Positions 35,104 through 44,682 of a stretch of 64,000 nt of DNA are shown in pieces. The stretch lies in assembly GCF_900168065.1 (NCBI RefSeq), contig NZ_FUZZ01000001.1, forward strand, positions 1,178,001 through 1,242,000, written 5' to 3'. The DNA is from Chitinophaga ginsengisegetis (GTDB lineage: Bacteria > Bacteroidota > Bacteroidia > Chitinophagales > Chitinophagaceae). Position numbers and translations under genes: made by a program. Below the pieces are notes generated by a model that did not search any database, was not told where the DNA came from, and saw only the letters and a program-made list of their open reading frames with translations. Numbering within the stretch: position 1 is the first letter of the stretch; each line of letters starts with the position of its first letter.

Positions 35104-36786
35104 TTACCAGAACTTGATGTACAAAGCAGATAACAACAGCAATGTGATTACAATCAGCACGGTGGTAGCCGGGGTGATCTTAAACATGGTCTTATCAAGT
35201 ACAAAGGCTTTCGGATTCACTTTTGGTCCGGCAAAGCTGATAGCGATCATTACGATCATCGTAAACATGAAGGCCAGTCCCATACAAATGAGGAAAGGAA
35301 TTTCGTACCCGCCTTTGCCATTTGGATAAGCGGTATAGAAAATAGTTTCATGACCCAATACGGCAGGTGCAAACTGGTTGAAGAAAACACACAGCGTGAA
35401 GCCGGTAATAACCCCTGCTACCGCAGCGGCGCCGGTAGTGCGTTTCCAGAACATACCCAGCAGGAACATGGCAAATACGCCGGGGCTGATAAAGCCGGTA
35501 TATTTCTGGATAAAGGTAAATCCACCTTCTCCGCCAATACCCAGTAAATCGTTCCAGGTAAAGAGGATGCCCAGCAACATGGCAGCTACCACGGTGATGC
35601 GACCGGTCCATACCAACTTTGCTTCAGAGGCATCCTTCTTAATATATTTACGGTAAATATCCAGTGTAAAAATAGTGGAGATACTATTAGCCTTACCTGC
35701 CAGAGATGCTACAATGGCAGCGGTTAACGCCGCTATAGACAAGCCTTTCAGCCCGGACGGCAGGAAGCCGAGGATCGCTGTATAGGCGCCGTCTTTACTG
35801 GACAGGCCAGGCAGGTGGCCATTTTTTTGCAGCACATATGCCGCAATACCAGGCAGCATCACAATGATGGGCATCATGAGCTTCAGTAAACCCGCAAAGA
35901 GGATACCGTTACGGGCAGTTTGCAGATTGGCTCCCAGCGCACGTTGCGTGATGTACTGGTTGCAACCCCAGTAGTTGAGGTTCACAATCCACTGGCCGGC
36001 GGCATACATCAGGATGCCCGGAAGCACCAGGTATTTATTGATATATTCCTGCGAAGAATTAGCATCAGGCTTTGCGAGGATCATATGAAAGTGATCCGGC
36101 GCATCTTTCATAAGGGCATTAAAACCAGCCAGGGCGTCGTGTCCCAGGCCAAACTTTTCACTCACCAGCGTTAAGGCCATGTAGGTAGTTGCCAGTCCGC
36201 CGATGATCAATACCCCTACCTGGATCACATCTGTATAACCGATTACTTTCATACCACCAAGCGTAATGATGATGGCAAATACAGAGAGCGCAATCATTAC
36301 CACATGCAGGTATTCCCCGCCTAACAGGCCGTTGATGGCCAATGCGCCGAGATATAGAATGGAGGTGAGGTTAACGAACACATAGAGAAATAACCAGAAG
36401 ATAGCCATGATCAATGCTACCGTTTCATTATACCGCGTTTTCAGGAACTGCGGCATGGTATAAATTTTATTCTTCAGGTAGATAGGAATAAACCAAACTG
36501 CAATAATGATAAGGGCGATCGCGGCAACCCATTCATAGGCCGCTACAGCAATCCCAACGAAATAGCCATCTCCGCTCATGCCGATAAACTGCTCCGCAGA
36601 AATATTTGACGCAATCAGTGAAGCACCAATTGCCCACCAGGTAAGGGTTCCCTCAGCGAGGAAGAAGTCTTTTGTATTCGTTTCTGTTTTCTTTTTTCGT
36701 CTGTATATCCAGTAACCATATACGGAAACAATAATGAAATAAGTAATGAAGACGAGTATATCGCCGGTGGAAAGGATGTTTTGCAT
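35104..36786 (-). CDS. Sodium:solute symporter (SSS/SGLT family), predicted L-arabinose uptake
   Basis: 560 residues with about 14 membrane segments. It opens STGDILVFITYFIIVSVYGYWIYRRK and carries the SGLT-type stretch FFLAEGTLTWWAIGASLIASNISAEQFIGMSG with the conserved sodium-site region of vSGLT-like proteins. It moves sugar with sodium across the inner membrane. It lies 92 bp downstream of araA in the same direction, between the arabinose catabolic genes and araR, which strongly suggests L-arabinose as substrate. The specificity is inferred from context. Confidence 0.88.
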   Translation of the reverse strand: MQNILSTGDILVFITYFIIVSVYGYWIYRRKKKTETNTKDFFLAEGTLTWWAIGASLIASNISAEQFIGMSGDGYFVGIAVAAYEWVAAIALIIIAVWFIPIYLKNKIYTMPQFLKTRYNETVALIMAIFWLFLYVFVNLTSILYLGALAINGLLGGEYLHVVMIALSVFAIIITLGGMKVIGYTDVIQVGVLIIGGLATTYMALTLVSEKFGLGHDALAGFNALMKDAPDHFHMILAKPDANSSQEYINKYLVLPGILMYAAGQWIVNLNYWGCNQYITQRALGANLQTARNGILFAGLLKLMMPIIVMLPGIAAYVLQKNGHLPGLSSKDGAYTAILGFLPSGLKGLSIAALTAAIVASLAGKANSISTIFTLDIYRKYIKKDASEAKLVWTGRITVVAAMLLGILFTWNDLLGIGGEGGFTFIQKYTGFISPGVFAMFLLGMFWKRTTGAAAVAGVITGFTLCVFFNQFAPAVLGHETIFYTAYPNGKGGYEIPFLICMGLAFMFTMIVMIAISFAGPKVNPKAFVLDKTMFKITPATTVLIVITLLLLSALYIKFW

Positions 36787-36878
36787 AACGGGCAGTTTAT
36801 TTGCTTTTGCTTTAAGAAGATGGCATGTTATAAAGCAGCCGGCGGCGATGCTAAAGCTCCTGCCGCCGGCGGGTGGAA

Positions 36879-38357
36879 TTATTTATAGGATACATCGTTC
36901 CAGCGCAGTTCATTCTTGAACTCGCGCAGGTCGGTATTCTTCCCTATCAGTGCCAGTTCAATACCTGCCATTTCTGCAAAGTCCTGCATATGTGTGGAGG
37001 TAAGGTTTTGGCTGTAACAGGTATGATGGGCGCCACCGGCCAGTATCCAGGCGGTGCAGCCTTTCTTCATGTCGGGATAAGGCTTCCATAACACGCGGGC
37101 TACGGGCAGCTTCGGCAGATCCTGTGGTGGTTCCACCGCTTCTACTTCATTTACCAGCAGGCGGAAACGGTTACCCATGTCTACTAAAGAGGCGTTGATA
37201 GCCGGTCCTGCAGCGGAGTTGAATACCAGTCTTACCGGATCAGCCTTTCCACCTATGCCCAGCGGATGCTTCTCACATGATGGTTTTCCGCTGGCAATGG
37301 ATTCACAGATCTCCAGCATATGGGATCCCAGCACCATTGGATTAGACGGATCAAAGTGATAGGTATAATCTTCCATGAAAGAGTTGCCGCCGGGTAAACC
37401 GCTGCCCATTACTTTCATGGCCCGCACCAGCGCCGCTGTTTTCCAGTCGCCTTCACCGGCAAAACCGTACCCGGCTTTCATCAGGCGTTGCACTGCAATG
37501 CCCGGCAGTTGGATCATACCGTGCAGGTCTTCAAAGGTATCGGAGAAGCCCTTGAAGTTTCCATCTTCCAGGAATGCTTTCAGGCCGAGTTCTATGCGTG
37601 CTGCATCTTTCAATGCGGGGTCCTGCAGCAATGCGGAAGATATCGTATATGCGTCACCGTATTCTTTTACGAGGGAAGCCACGGCTCCATCGGAAATACC
37701 ATTAATCACGCTTACGAGATCGCCTATACCGTGGGTATTGCAGGAGAAGCCCAGTTTGGATTCCGCTTCTACCTTATCGCCATCGGTTACTGCTACGAAG
37801 CGCATGTTATCACCAAAGCGAACAAAGCGTGCGCCCTGCCAGTCGTGCCAGCCGGCGGCTACCCTTGCCCAGGCGCCCAGTTCATCCAGTACTTCCGGGT
37901 CCTGCCAGTGACCGGTGATCACCTTGCGGCTCATGCGCATGCGGCTCATCATAAATCCGAACTCACGATCGCCGTGTGCGCTCTGGTTCAGGTTCATGAA
38001 GTCCATATCTATTTCGCTCCAGGGGATATCCCGGTTGAATTGGGTGTGCAGGTGGCAAATGGGTTTGGATAATGCTTTCAGACCGCGGATCCACATTTTG
38101 GCCGGCGAGAAAGTATGCATCCAGGTGATCACACCGATACAATTGGGAGCAGCATTGGCTTCCATGCATACAGCGTAAATTTCATCGGGTGTTTTTACAG
38201 TAGGTTTGTAAACCACGGTAACGGGTATACGTGCATCCTTATGCAGGGAGGCGGCTATTTCCTGGCTGTGAGCGGCTACCTGTTTCAATGTTTCTTCTCC
38301 GTACAGGTGCTGACTGCCGGTAACGAACCAGATCTCGAAATTTTTCAGATTAATCAT
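36879..38357 (-). CDS. araA: L-arabinose isomerase
   Basis: The start at 38357 ([20 protein letters not shown]) gives 492 residues, the usual length; the open frame upstream overlaps araD. The protein has the family opening [37 protein letters not shown], the [18 protein letters not shown] stretch with a metal-binding Glu, and MEDYTYHF; the His near AGGAHHT is also present. It converts L-arabinose to L-ribulose in the cytoplasm using manganese. The gap to araD is 10 bp, so araB, araD and araA are one operon. Confidence 0.97.
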   Translation of the reverse strand: MINLKNFEIWFVTGSQHLYGEETLKQVAAHSQEIAASLHKDARIPVTVVYKPTVKTPDEIYAVCMEANAAPNCIGVITWMHTFSPAKMWIRGLKALSKPICHLHTQFNRDIPWSEIDMDFMNLNQSAHGDREFGFMMSRMRMSRKVITGHWQDPEVLDELGAWARVAAGWHDWQGARFVRFGDNMRFVAVTDGDKVEAESKLGFSCNTHGIGDLVSVINGISDGAVASLVKEYGDAYTISSALLQDPALKDAARIELGLKAFLEDGNFKGFSDTFEDLHGMIQLPGIAVQRLMKAGYGFAGEGDWKTAALVRAMKVMGSGLPGGNSFMEDYTYHFDPSNPMVLGSHMLEICESIASGKPSCEKHPLGIGGKADPVRLVFNSAAGPAINASLVDMGNRFRLLVNEVEAVEPPQDLPKLPVARVLWKPYPDMKKGCTAWILAGGAHHTCYSQNLTSTHMQDFAEMAGIELALIGKNTDLREFKNELRWNDVSYK

Positions 38358-38367
38358 GTTGCTTGGT

Positions 38368-39066
38368 TTATTGCCCGTAATAGGAATTGGGGCCGTGTTT
38401 ACGTTCAAAATGTTTCCGGATCAGCGCATCTTTCAGTCGCGGTGCATTCCCGTTAATCGACTCCGTGAGATACGCCATTTGTGCCACTGATTCCAGTACG
38501 GCGCTGTTATATACTGCTTTGGCGGGAGTTTTTGCCCAGGTGAAGGGCGCATGGTTTCCTACCAGGATCATTTCAATGTCTTCGTAGGTGAGTCCGCGTT
38601 CCGTCAGTGCATTCATGATCTGGAAGCCGGTCTGGTATTCGTAGTCGCCGGCAATCATCTCGTCAGACATGGGCGGGGCGCAGGGAATATCCACCGTATT
38701 ATGATCGGCGTGAGTGGTGCCATAGATGGGAATATCGCGCTGACTCTGTGCCCATGCGGTAGCATAAGTGGAGTGGGTATGCACGATACCGCCAATATGT
38801 TCCCAATGCTTATACAATACAGCGTGGGTGAGGGTATCAGAAGAAGGGCGCAGTTGCCCGTCTACTGTTTTACCATCAAAGTCCACGATCACCATTTTTT
38901 CGGGAGATAGTTCCGCATAGGGAACGCCGCTGGGTTTGATGGCAAACACGCCCAGCTCCCGGTCAGCCGCACTTACGTTTCCGAAAGTGAAGATGACCAG
39001 TCCCAGTGCGGGCAGTTGCATATTGGCTTCGTATGCGGCCTGCCGGATATGTTGATACTGTTGCAT
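38368..39066 (-). CDS. araD: L-ribulose-5-phosphate 4-epimerase
   Basis: 232 residues from the ATG at 39066 (MQQYQHIRQ). A TTG five codons upstream would overlap araB and is unlikely. Class II aldolase/AraD features are clear: [13 protein letters not shown] for phosphate binding, [20 protein letters not shown], the zinc ligands [11 protein letters not shown] with a later His in GNHAPFTW, and the catalytic Asp/Tyr region. It forms D-xylulose-5-phosphate, entering the pentose phosphate pathway. It starts 7 bp after the araB stop. Confidence 0.96.
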   Translation of the reverse strand: MQQYQHIRQAAYEANMQLPALGLVIFTFGNVSAADRELGVFAIKPSGVPYAELSPEKMVIVDFDGKTVDGQLRPSSDTLTHAVLYKHWEHIGGIVHTHSTYATAWAQSQRDIPIYGTTHADHNTVDIPCAPPMSDEMIAGDYEYQTGFQIMNALTERGLTYEDIEMILVGNHAPFTWAKTPAKAVYNSAVLESVAQMAYLTESINGNAPRLKDALIRKHFERKHGPNSYYGQ

Positions 39067-39073
39067 ACAAAAA

Positions 39074-40747
39074 TTAGTCAATAGTGATGGCGGCAGTAAA
39101 TGCGCCTAATGCTTTATACTTCTGGTACCTGTTTTCGTATATGCCAGCGCGTTGGGCATCCGGGTGATAGGTTACTTCAAATCCCTGACCCATTGCTTCC
39201 ATTGCATCTTCCACCCTGTTAAACAATCCTGCGGCAGTGGCAGCAAACATGGCCGCACCGAGTGCACAGGTTTGTTCTGAGCGGTGAATACGGATCGGCA
39301 TATTCATTACATCGGCCATCATTTGCATGATGAACGCAGATTTCTTGGCTACACCGCCGATACCTATCAGTCCTTTTACGGGAACACCTTCCCTTTCAAA
39401 TCTTTCCACGATGGCTTTAGCGCCAAAACAGGTAGATTCCGCCACGGTGCGGAAAATGCGGGGTGCGTCTGTAGCGAGGTTCAGGCCGGTGAGGGTACCT
39501 TTGAGCGACTGGTCCGCGTCTGGTGTACGGCGGCCATTGAGCCAGTCGATACCCAGTTCGCTGTGTTCTTCCGGTGGGATCTGCGCCGCCTGTTTAGCCA
39601 GTTCGGTGATCATCCTGCCGGAGGTTTCCTGCGCCAGCTTGGCGGCAGTTTCTGCATCAATCAGGGAAGACGATGGCAGGAGATGTTGTAACGGCCACGC
39701 CAGTACGTTGCTGAACCAGGCATATGCATCGCCAAAGGCCGACTGTCCCGCTTCCATGCCCATCATACCAGGGATCACGGAGCCGGGTACCTGTCCGCAG
39801 ATACCTTTTACCAGTTTATGTTTCATTTCCTCCATTGGCGCTACCAGCATATCGCAGGTAGAAGTACCCATTACCTTGCTGAGGTGGTAGGGTTCTATTT
39901 GTCCGCCTACTGCACCCATATGCGCATCAAACGCACCGATGCCAATCACTACACTGGTGGGAAGCCCCAATCGTTCTGCCCATTCGGGACAAAGATGACC
40001 TGCGGCTTCGCCGGATGTATATGTTTTTGTAAAGAGCTTTTGTGTGAATCCCTGCAGTAAAGGATCGATGGCGGAGAAGAAAGCATCCGGCGGAAGGCCG
40101 CCAAATTCTTCTGCAAACAGCGCTTTATGTCCTGCGCTGCAAACACCGCGTTTCAGCTGGCTGATATGTTTTCCGCCGGAAAGGAGGAACGGTATCCAGT
40201 CGCAATGCTCCACCCAGGAATGAGTGGCGTTTCTAACGGTTTCATCTACACGAAGAATATGCAGCAGCTTTGCCCAGAACCACTCCGACGAGTAAATACC
40301 TCCTACAAAGCGGAGATAATTTTCTTCAAACGTAGCGGCGGTGGCGTTGATGGCAGCAGCTTCCTTTAGTGCGGTATGATCTTTCCATAACACAAACATG
40401 GCGTTCGGGTTATCGTGGAAGGCCGGTGTGAGCGCCAGCGGCGTACCCGTTTCATCAACAGCTACCGGTGTGGAACCAGTGGTATCTACCGAAATCGCTT
40501 TAATATTGGCAGCAGCTCCGGGACCTGCCTGTTGCAGGCATTGGCGGATGGTGGTTTCCAGCCCTTCTACGTAATCCAGCGGGTGCTGGCGGAACCGGCT
40601 CTGGGCTGCGTTGCAGTACAGGCCGTCTTTCCAGCGCGGGTAATAAAATACTGCCGAGGCGATTTCATTCCCGTTATGCACATCTACAATGATAGAACGT
40701 ACCGAGTCGGTACCGTAGTCTACCCCTATTACCCAGGATGAATTCAT
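39074..40747 (-). CDS. araB: Ribulokinase
   Basis: 557 residues of the FGGY kinase family with the N-terminal phosphate-binding GVDYGTDSVRSIIVD. It has the ribulokinase-typical ISVDTTGSTPVAVDE, GIGAFDAHMGAVGG, VMGTSTCDM and GMEAGQSAFGD, and the ATP-side GLIGIGGVAKKSAFIMQMMAD. It phosphorylates L-ribulose. It lies 111 bp downstream of the third GH51 gene. A terminator-like hairpin fills most of that gap, and the end of its T-run is only 23 bp from the araB start, so separate araB promotion is hard to place. Confidence 0.97.
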   Translation of the reverse strand: MNSSWVIGVDYGTDSVRSIIVDVHNGNEIASAVFYYPRWKDGLYCNAAQSRFRQHPLDYVEGLETTIRQCLQQAGPGAAANIKAISVDTTGSTPVAVDETGTPLALTPAFHDNPNAMFVLWKDHTALKEAAAINATAATFEENYLRFVGGIYSSEWFWAKLLHILRVDETVRNATHSWVEHCDWIPFLLSGGKHISQLKRGVCSAGHKALFAEEFGGLPPDAFFSAIDPLLQGFTQKLFTKTYTSGEAAGHLCPEWAERLGLPTSVVIGIGAFDAHMGAVGGQIEPYHLSKVMGTSTCDMLVAPMEEMKHKLVKGICGQVPGSVIPGMMGMEAGQSAFGDAYAWFSNVLAWPLQHLLPSSSLIDAETAAKLAQETSGRMITELAKQAAQIPPEEHSELGIDWLNGRRTPDADQSLKGTLTGLNLATDAPRIFRTVAESTCFGAKAIVERFEREGVPVKGLIGIGGVAKKSAFIMQMMADVMNMPIRIHRSEQTCALGAAMFAATAAGLFNRVEDAMEAMGQGFEVTYHPDAQRAGIYENRYQKYKALGAFTAAITID

Positions 40748-40770
40748 ATTGAATGTTATATTGACACTTA

Positions 40771-40858
40771 TAAAAAAAGGTAAAAAATTACGAATGACGG
40801 CGGGTGGGTAAAATATTGACTGGATTCCAGTTCAGTCAATCCACCACGCCGTTATTCG
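40771..40858 (-). terminator. Terminator/attenuator-like hairpin between GH51 and araB
   Basis: Right after the GH51 stop, an imperfect outer stem of about 18 bp (40791-40808 with 40841-40858) encloses a perfect 8-bp stem ATTGACTG/CAGTCAAT. On the minus strand it is followed by TAATTTTTTACCTTTTTTTA. It could end most GH51 transcripts while letting some reach araB. Confidence 0.6.
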
Positions 40859-42409
40859 TTACTTTAACTCCAGCACTACTACTGAATAAGGGGGCAGTTT
40901 TACGCTGACCGTATTATTTTTTAGCGTAGCGCCTTTAAAATCCACCGGTTTAATATTATCCGGCTTTGTAAAGCTGTTATAGTTCTGCAACTTGGCAGAG
41001 GCCAGCAGTTTACCGCTGATGGCTTTATATGCCTGGCTGCGGGTGTCCAGCGTTACTTCCTGTGTTTTATGGGCATCAATATTCACGAGGGAGATATGCG
41101 TGATGCCATTTTTATCTTTGGAAGCAGAAGCAGAAACTGCCGGCAGCTTTTCGTTTTCAAACGTATAGTCGTTGGAGTGAATATCTACCGGGATGAGTGT
41201 AGCATCCTGGTGTACGTTATACATCTCCATTACATAATAAGTAGGTGTGAGTACCATCTGATCTCCTTTGGTAAGAATAACAGATTGCAGAACATTAATG
41301 GCCTGTGCGAGGTTGGCCATACGCACGCGGTCGGAGTGATTATTAAAGATGTTCAGCGTAGCGCCGGCAATCATCGCATCGCGCATGGTGTTCTGCTGGA
41401 ACAGGAAGCCGGGATTCGTTCCCCCCTCCACGTTATACCATCCGCCCCATTCGTCTACCAGGAGCGCTATCTTTTTCTTCGGATCATATTTATCCATGAT
41501 CGCTGTATGCTTGCTGATTAAGGTGTCCATCAGCAGGGCAGATTTCATGGTAGCGAAATATTGTTTCTCCGTAAAATCAACCGCATCGCCTTTATGGTTC
41601 CAATCCACCGTAGAGTAATGGTGAAGGGCAACGCCATCGAGTAAATTTGCAGGGATGTTTTTCATGAGTACTTCCGTCCAGTTGTAATCCCCATCGCTGG
41701 CGCCGGAAGCAATACGAAAGAGAGGCGCATTTTTCCAGTCGCTTTGCATGAAGGTGGCAAACTTGCGGTAAAGATCCGCATAGTATTCAGGACGCATATT
41801 ACCGCCACAGCCCCAGGCTTCATTGCCTACACCCCAGTAGCGTACCTTCCACGGCTCTTTACGGCCGTTTTGCTGACGCAGGTCAGACATCGGACTTTTA
41901 CCGGCGAAGTTGGTATACTGCACCCAGTCGGCCAGCTCCTGCGCAGTACCGCTACCCACGTTACCGGACAGGTAAGGCTCTGCTCCCAGTTCCTCGCACA
42001 TGTTGAGGAAGTCGTGCGTACCAAAACTATTATCTTCCGTTACATTTCCCCACCAGGTATTTACAATGGCAGGTCTTTTATCTTTCGCCCCTATCCCGTC
42101 TTTCCAATGGTAGGTATCTGCGAAGCAGCCACCCGGCCAGCGGAGATTGGGTATTTTCATCTTACGCAACGCCGCGATCACGTCTTTGCGTACCCCGTTG
42201 GTATTGGGGATATGGGAAGTATCACCCACATAAAAACCACCATAGATGCAATTTCCCAGGTGCTCCGCAAAATGACCATAGATATTGCGGTTGATAACTT
42301 GAGTTGGCGCATCCGGACGAAAGGTAACTGTATTTTGCGCTTGTGTTGTTTGCGTGGAAAGCAACAGGCCCAGGATACCCGTACGGATATAACGATATTG
42401 TTTTTTCAT
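40859..42409 (-). CDS. GH51 alpha-L-arabinofuranosidase (third copy, short form)
   Basis: 516 residues with a signal peptide (TTQAQN). It is the short GH51 form: the barrel begins almost at once with [15 protein letters not shown] and there is no N-terminal jelly roll. Acid/base E197 ([11 protein letters not shown]) and nucleophile E320 ([10 protein letters not shown]) are present, and the end [12 protein letters not shown] is typical. It likely acts on short arabino-oligosaccharides. It heads the leftward ara operon, with the AraR-type operator 66 bp upstream, and may be cotranscribed with araB, araD and araA through the hairpin at 40771-40858. Confidence 0.94.
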   Translation of the reverse strand: MKKQYRYIRTGILGLLLSTQTTQAQNTVTFRPDAPTQVINRNIYGHFAEHLGNCIYGGFYVGDTSHIPNTNGVRKDVIAALRKMKIPNLRWPGGCFADTYHWKDGIGAKDKRPAIVNTWWGNVTEDNSFGTHDFLNMCEELGAEPYLSGNVGSGTAQELADWVQYTNFAGKSPMSDLRQQNGRKEPWKVRYWGVGNEAWGCGGNMRPEYYADLYRKFATFMQSDWKNAPLFRIASGASDGDYNWTEVLMKNIPANLLDGVALHHYSTVDWNHKGDAVDFTEKQYFATMKSALLMDTLISKHTAIMDKYDPKKKIALLVDEWGGWYNVEGGTNPGFLFQQNTMRDAMIAGATLNIFNNHSDRVRMANLAQAINVLQSVILTKGDQMVLTPTYYVMEMYNVHQDATLIPVDIHSNDYTFENEKLPAVSASASKDKNGITHISLVNIDAHKTQEVTLDTRSQAYKAISGKLLASAKLQNYNSFTKPDNIKPVDFKGATLKNNTVSVKLPPYSVVVLELK

Positions 42410-42756
42410 AACGAGGTTTTAAAAAATCCGGTATAACAGCACTGTTTTGCTGCGATAATTCAAAAGAACAAAATAATTGTCACATTTACAATTAAAACAG
42501 TAAAAAAAACATTTAAAGGCAACAAAAGGCCGATCTATGGCTTATTTTACCTGGTAAATATTTTTCCTGGAAAGATGGAACTCATCAAGATAGTGCGGAT
42601 TTACCACCGGGTATTATAATTGGGATGGATGGTTTGGCCGAACGTTAGCGCCCGCCGGTCCAACCAGCAATATTGCCGTTATTAATTTACTACGGCGGCT
42701 TTCCAATTCACACCGGAATTTCGATATTTGCGTAAAAATCTGCACAATCCATTCTT
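42410..42756. other. Divergent region between the third GH51 and a lipoprotein gene
   Basis: 347 bp with one AraR-type operator near the GH51 end. The rest is AT-rich with no recognised gene. It marks the right border of the arabinose region. Confidence 0.5.
42475..42493. promoter_or_regulatory. AraR-type operator (site G), ara operon promoter
   Basis: AATTGT-CACATTT-ACAATT, perfect arms with a 7-bp spacer, 66 bp upstream of the third GH51 ATG. It probably governs GH51 and, by read-through, araB, araD, araA and the symporter. Confidence 0.75.
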
Positions 42757-43290
42757 ATGCCATTCACCAACCTGGAACTCTTGTCCCTTTGTTTGTTATT
42801 ATTAGCGGGCTGTGTGCATTCCCCATCTCCCGGAAAAAAAACACTAACAGCAGATACTGTTGCGCTGCCGGCAGAACAACATATGATTATGCCGGCCGGT
42901 TCGCGGCCTGTGGACATTGAAGAAGACAGTATGTTTATACCCGCCGACGCCGAAATACGTATACTCACGGCCACAAAAACGGTAACCGGCACCAGGTACC
43001 CTGAATACATACAACAGTGTAATACCTGGAGGCTCAGTAATCCTGATATTGAAAAGATTTTCCGTAACAGCCAGCCGGCAGAGAATACTGTGATCCACTA
43101 CCTGTACAGTACAATGGAATGTGAGGTAAGGGGACAGGTAATGATTAACGGCGATACCTACCAGTATATCATTAATGCCGGTTCCTGGTTTCGTTTGTAT
43201 AACCGCCACCATAGCTATTCTTATAGCTGCTCCGCAGAAAACTGCCGGTATTTGTTCCTGGAACATGAGGAGGAACATGACGGGAAGTAA
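42757..43290 (+). CDS. Small lipoprotein of unknown function
   Basis: 177 residues with a lipoprotein signal (LLLLAGC, Cys near residue 19). The mature part contains ILTATKTVTGTRYPEY, TVIHYLYSTMECEVRG and a His/Tyr-rich stretch RHHSYSYSCS, and ends in acidic residues (EHEEEH). The cysteines at SCSAENC could form a disulphide. I do not recognise a family. It is 39 bp ahead of pepE in the same direction, but pepE seems to have its own -7 box. Confidence 0.6.
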   Translation: MPFTNLELLSLCLLLLAGCVHSPSPGKKTLTADTVALPAEQHMIMPAGSRPVDIEEDSMFIPADAEIRILTATKTVTGTRYPEYIQQCNTWRLSNPDIEKIFRNSQPAENTVIHYLYSTMECEVRGQVMINGDTYQYIINAGSWFRLYNRHHSYSYSCSAENCRYLFLEHEEEHDGK

Positions 43291-43306
43291 ATTTAGCCGG
43301 AAGAAT

Positions 43307-43314
43307 TACCTTTG
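43307..43314 (+). promoter_or_regulatory. Putative -7 box of the pepE gene
   Basis: TACCTTTG matches TAnnTTTG and ends 15 bp before the ATG at 43330. Confidence 0.45.
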
Positions 43315-43329
43315 CTTAATTTTTTTACT

Positions 43330-44037
43330 ATGAGGCATTTTATACTGGCGAGTACGTCCACGTTGTTTGGAGAGGCCTACCTGGCGTATCTGCAACCCGC
43401 CATGAGGGCATTGTATGCAGGAGTGGAAGAAATTGTGTTTGTTCCGTTTGCCCGTCCGGGCGGTATTTCCCACGACGATTATACCAGCAGAGCGGCGGAA
43501 GCTTTTGGAGAGATGGGCATCCGCGTGCGCGGCCTCCATACCTTTGATGATCCGGCAGCAGCTATTAAAAATGCCAGAGGATTTTTTACAGGAGGCGGTA
43601 ACACCTTCCTGCTGGTAAAGCAATTACATGAACAGGGGCTGATGCCTGTACTCCGCGATGCAGTGAACAACGGCGCCCCCTATATGGGATGCAGCGCCGG
43701 CAGCAACATCGGGGGAGTAACCATGCAAAATACCAACGACATGCCCATTGTGTACCCTCCCAGTTTTGAAACAATGGGACTAATCCCTTTCAATCTTAAC
43801 CCACACTACCTGGACCCGCAGCCCGGCTCACAGCATATGGGCGAAACCCGTGAAACGCGTATCAGGGAATACCATACCCAAAATACCACGCCGGTACTTG
43901 GGCTGAGAGAAGGCAGCTGGATCTATGCACAGGGCGATACGTTAACCCTTAAAGGCACGCTGAGTGCCAGGATCTTTGAAGCTGGTAAAGACCCTTACGA
44001 ACTACCCGCAGGCAGCTCCCTGATCCATCTGAAATAA
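43330..44037 (+). CDS. pepE: Dipeptidase PepE-like (S51, alpha-aspartyl dipeptidase)
   Basis: 235 residues from the ATG at 43330 (MRHFILAST); a TTG 18 bases upstream adds only a poor extension. S51 signatures are present: FFTGGGNTFLLVK, the nucleophile S122 in GCSAGSN, and the His in NLNPHYLD. E. coli PepE hydrolyses N-terminal Asp-Xaa dipeptides in the cytoplasm. It is a single gene, followed after 49 bp by the TetR gene with its own control elements. Confidence 0.9.
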   Translation: MRHFILASTSTLFGEAYLAYLQPAMRALYAGVEEIVFVPFARPGGISHDDYTSRAAEAFGEMGIRVRGLHTFDDPAAAIKNARGFFTGGGNTFLLVKQLHEQGLMPVLRDAVNNGAPYMGCSAGSNIGGVTMQNTNDMPIVYPPSFETMGLIPFNLNPHYLDPQPGSQHMGETRETRIREYHTQNTTPVLGLREGSWIYAQGDTLTLKGTLSARIFEAGKDPYELPAGSSLIHLK

Positions 44038-44055
44038 AAATCGGGGCGACCCTTT

Positions 44056-44075
44056 AAAAGAACAATCATTCTTTT
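44056..44075. promoter_or_regulatory. Inverted repeat overlapping the tetR promoter
   Basis: AAAAGAA-CAATCA-TTCTTTT, perfect 7-bp arms, abutting the -7 box TATCTTTG at 44075-44082. It is a likely autorepression site of the TetR protein. Confidence 0.5.
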
Positions 44076-44082
44076 ATCTTTG
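44075..44082 (+). promoter_or_regulatory. Putative -7 box of the tetR gene
   Basis: TATCTTTG is a full consensus match and ends 4 nt before the ATG at 44087. A transcript from it would be leaderless, or else the true start is the next Met (codon 18). Confidence 0.45.
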
Positions 44083-44086
44083 CGCC

Positions 44087-44677
44087 ATGCGCGCAAAAGA
44101 CGACAATAAAGAATGGACCATCCGGGAAAAGGCCATAGAAATGATTGTTCATGAAGGCTTTGATGGCCTGAGCATGCATAAACTGGCCAAGGCGGCCAAC
44201 ATTTCTGTGTCTACCATCTATATCTATTTCCGGAACCGTGAAGATCTGCTGAACCAGTTATATACGGCAGTAGTGGAAAATTTTGTGCAACATAGCCTGA
44301 AAGGGTTTGACCCCGACATGGACTTTGAAGCAGGTTTATGGCTGCAATGGAAAAACAGGTATGAATATGTACTAAGCAATCCGCTGCATTACCATTTCTC
44401 AGAACAGTTCCGTAACTCCCCCCTGATCAAAAGGCAGGACGATGCACCGGAAATTGCTTTCAAAAAGGCAATGCAGCGGTTTGTGGCAAATGCAGCAGAG
44501 AAAGGCCAAATAGTGAACCTGCCGCCGGAAGTATTCTGGGCCATTGCCTATGGCCCGTTCTATACCCTTGTTAAATTCCATCTTGATAACTCGGCGATGT
44601 CCGGCGTTCCTTTTTCACTGACTGATGAGTTGTTGCTGCTAACCTTTCAGCGCACCATGAGGGCACTGCGGGCGTAA
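44087..44677 (+). CDS. TetR-family transcriptional regulator
   Basis: 196 residues. The N-terminal helix-turn-helix reads REKAIEMIVHEGFDGLSMHKLAKAANISVSTIYIYFRNREDLLNQLY, the classic TetR pattern. The C-terminal ligand domain is variable and not assignable. It converges with the short-chain dehydrogenase gene, the stops only 5 bp apart, so the dehydrogenase is not in its operon. The inverted repeat in its own promoter suggests autoregulation. Confidence 0.9.
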   Translation: MRAKDDNKEWTIREKAIEMIVHEGFDGLSMHKLAKAANISVSTIYIYFRNREDLLNQLYTAVVENFVQHSLKGFDPDMDFEAGLWLQWKNRYEYVLSNPLHYHFSEQFRNSPLIKRQDDAPEIAFKKAMQRFVANAAEKGQIVNLPPEVFWAIAYGPFYTLVKFHLDNSAMSGVPFSLTDELLLLTFQRTMRALRA

Positions 44678-44682
44678 GGAAA

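Noticed and set aside
37375..38072. Open frames on the plus strand over araA
   Set aside because: Shadow of araA; composition is not protein-like.
40751..40769. GAATGT-TATATTG-ACACTT as an AraR site for araB
   Set aside because: Only TGT-N7-ACA is kept and it would overlap the ribosome-binding region of araB; too weak to count with the other seven.
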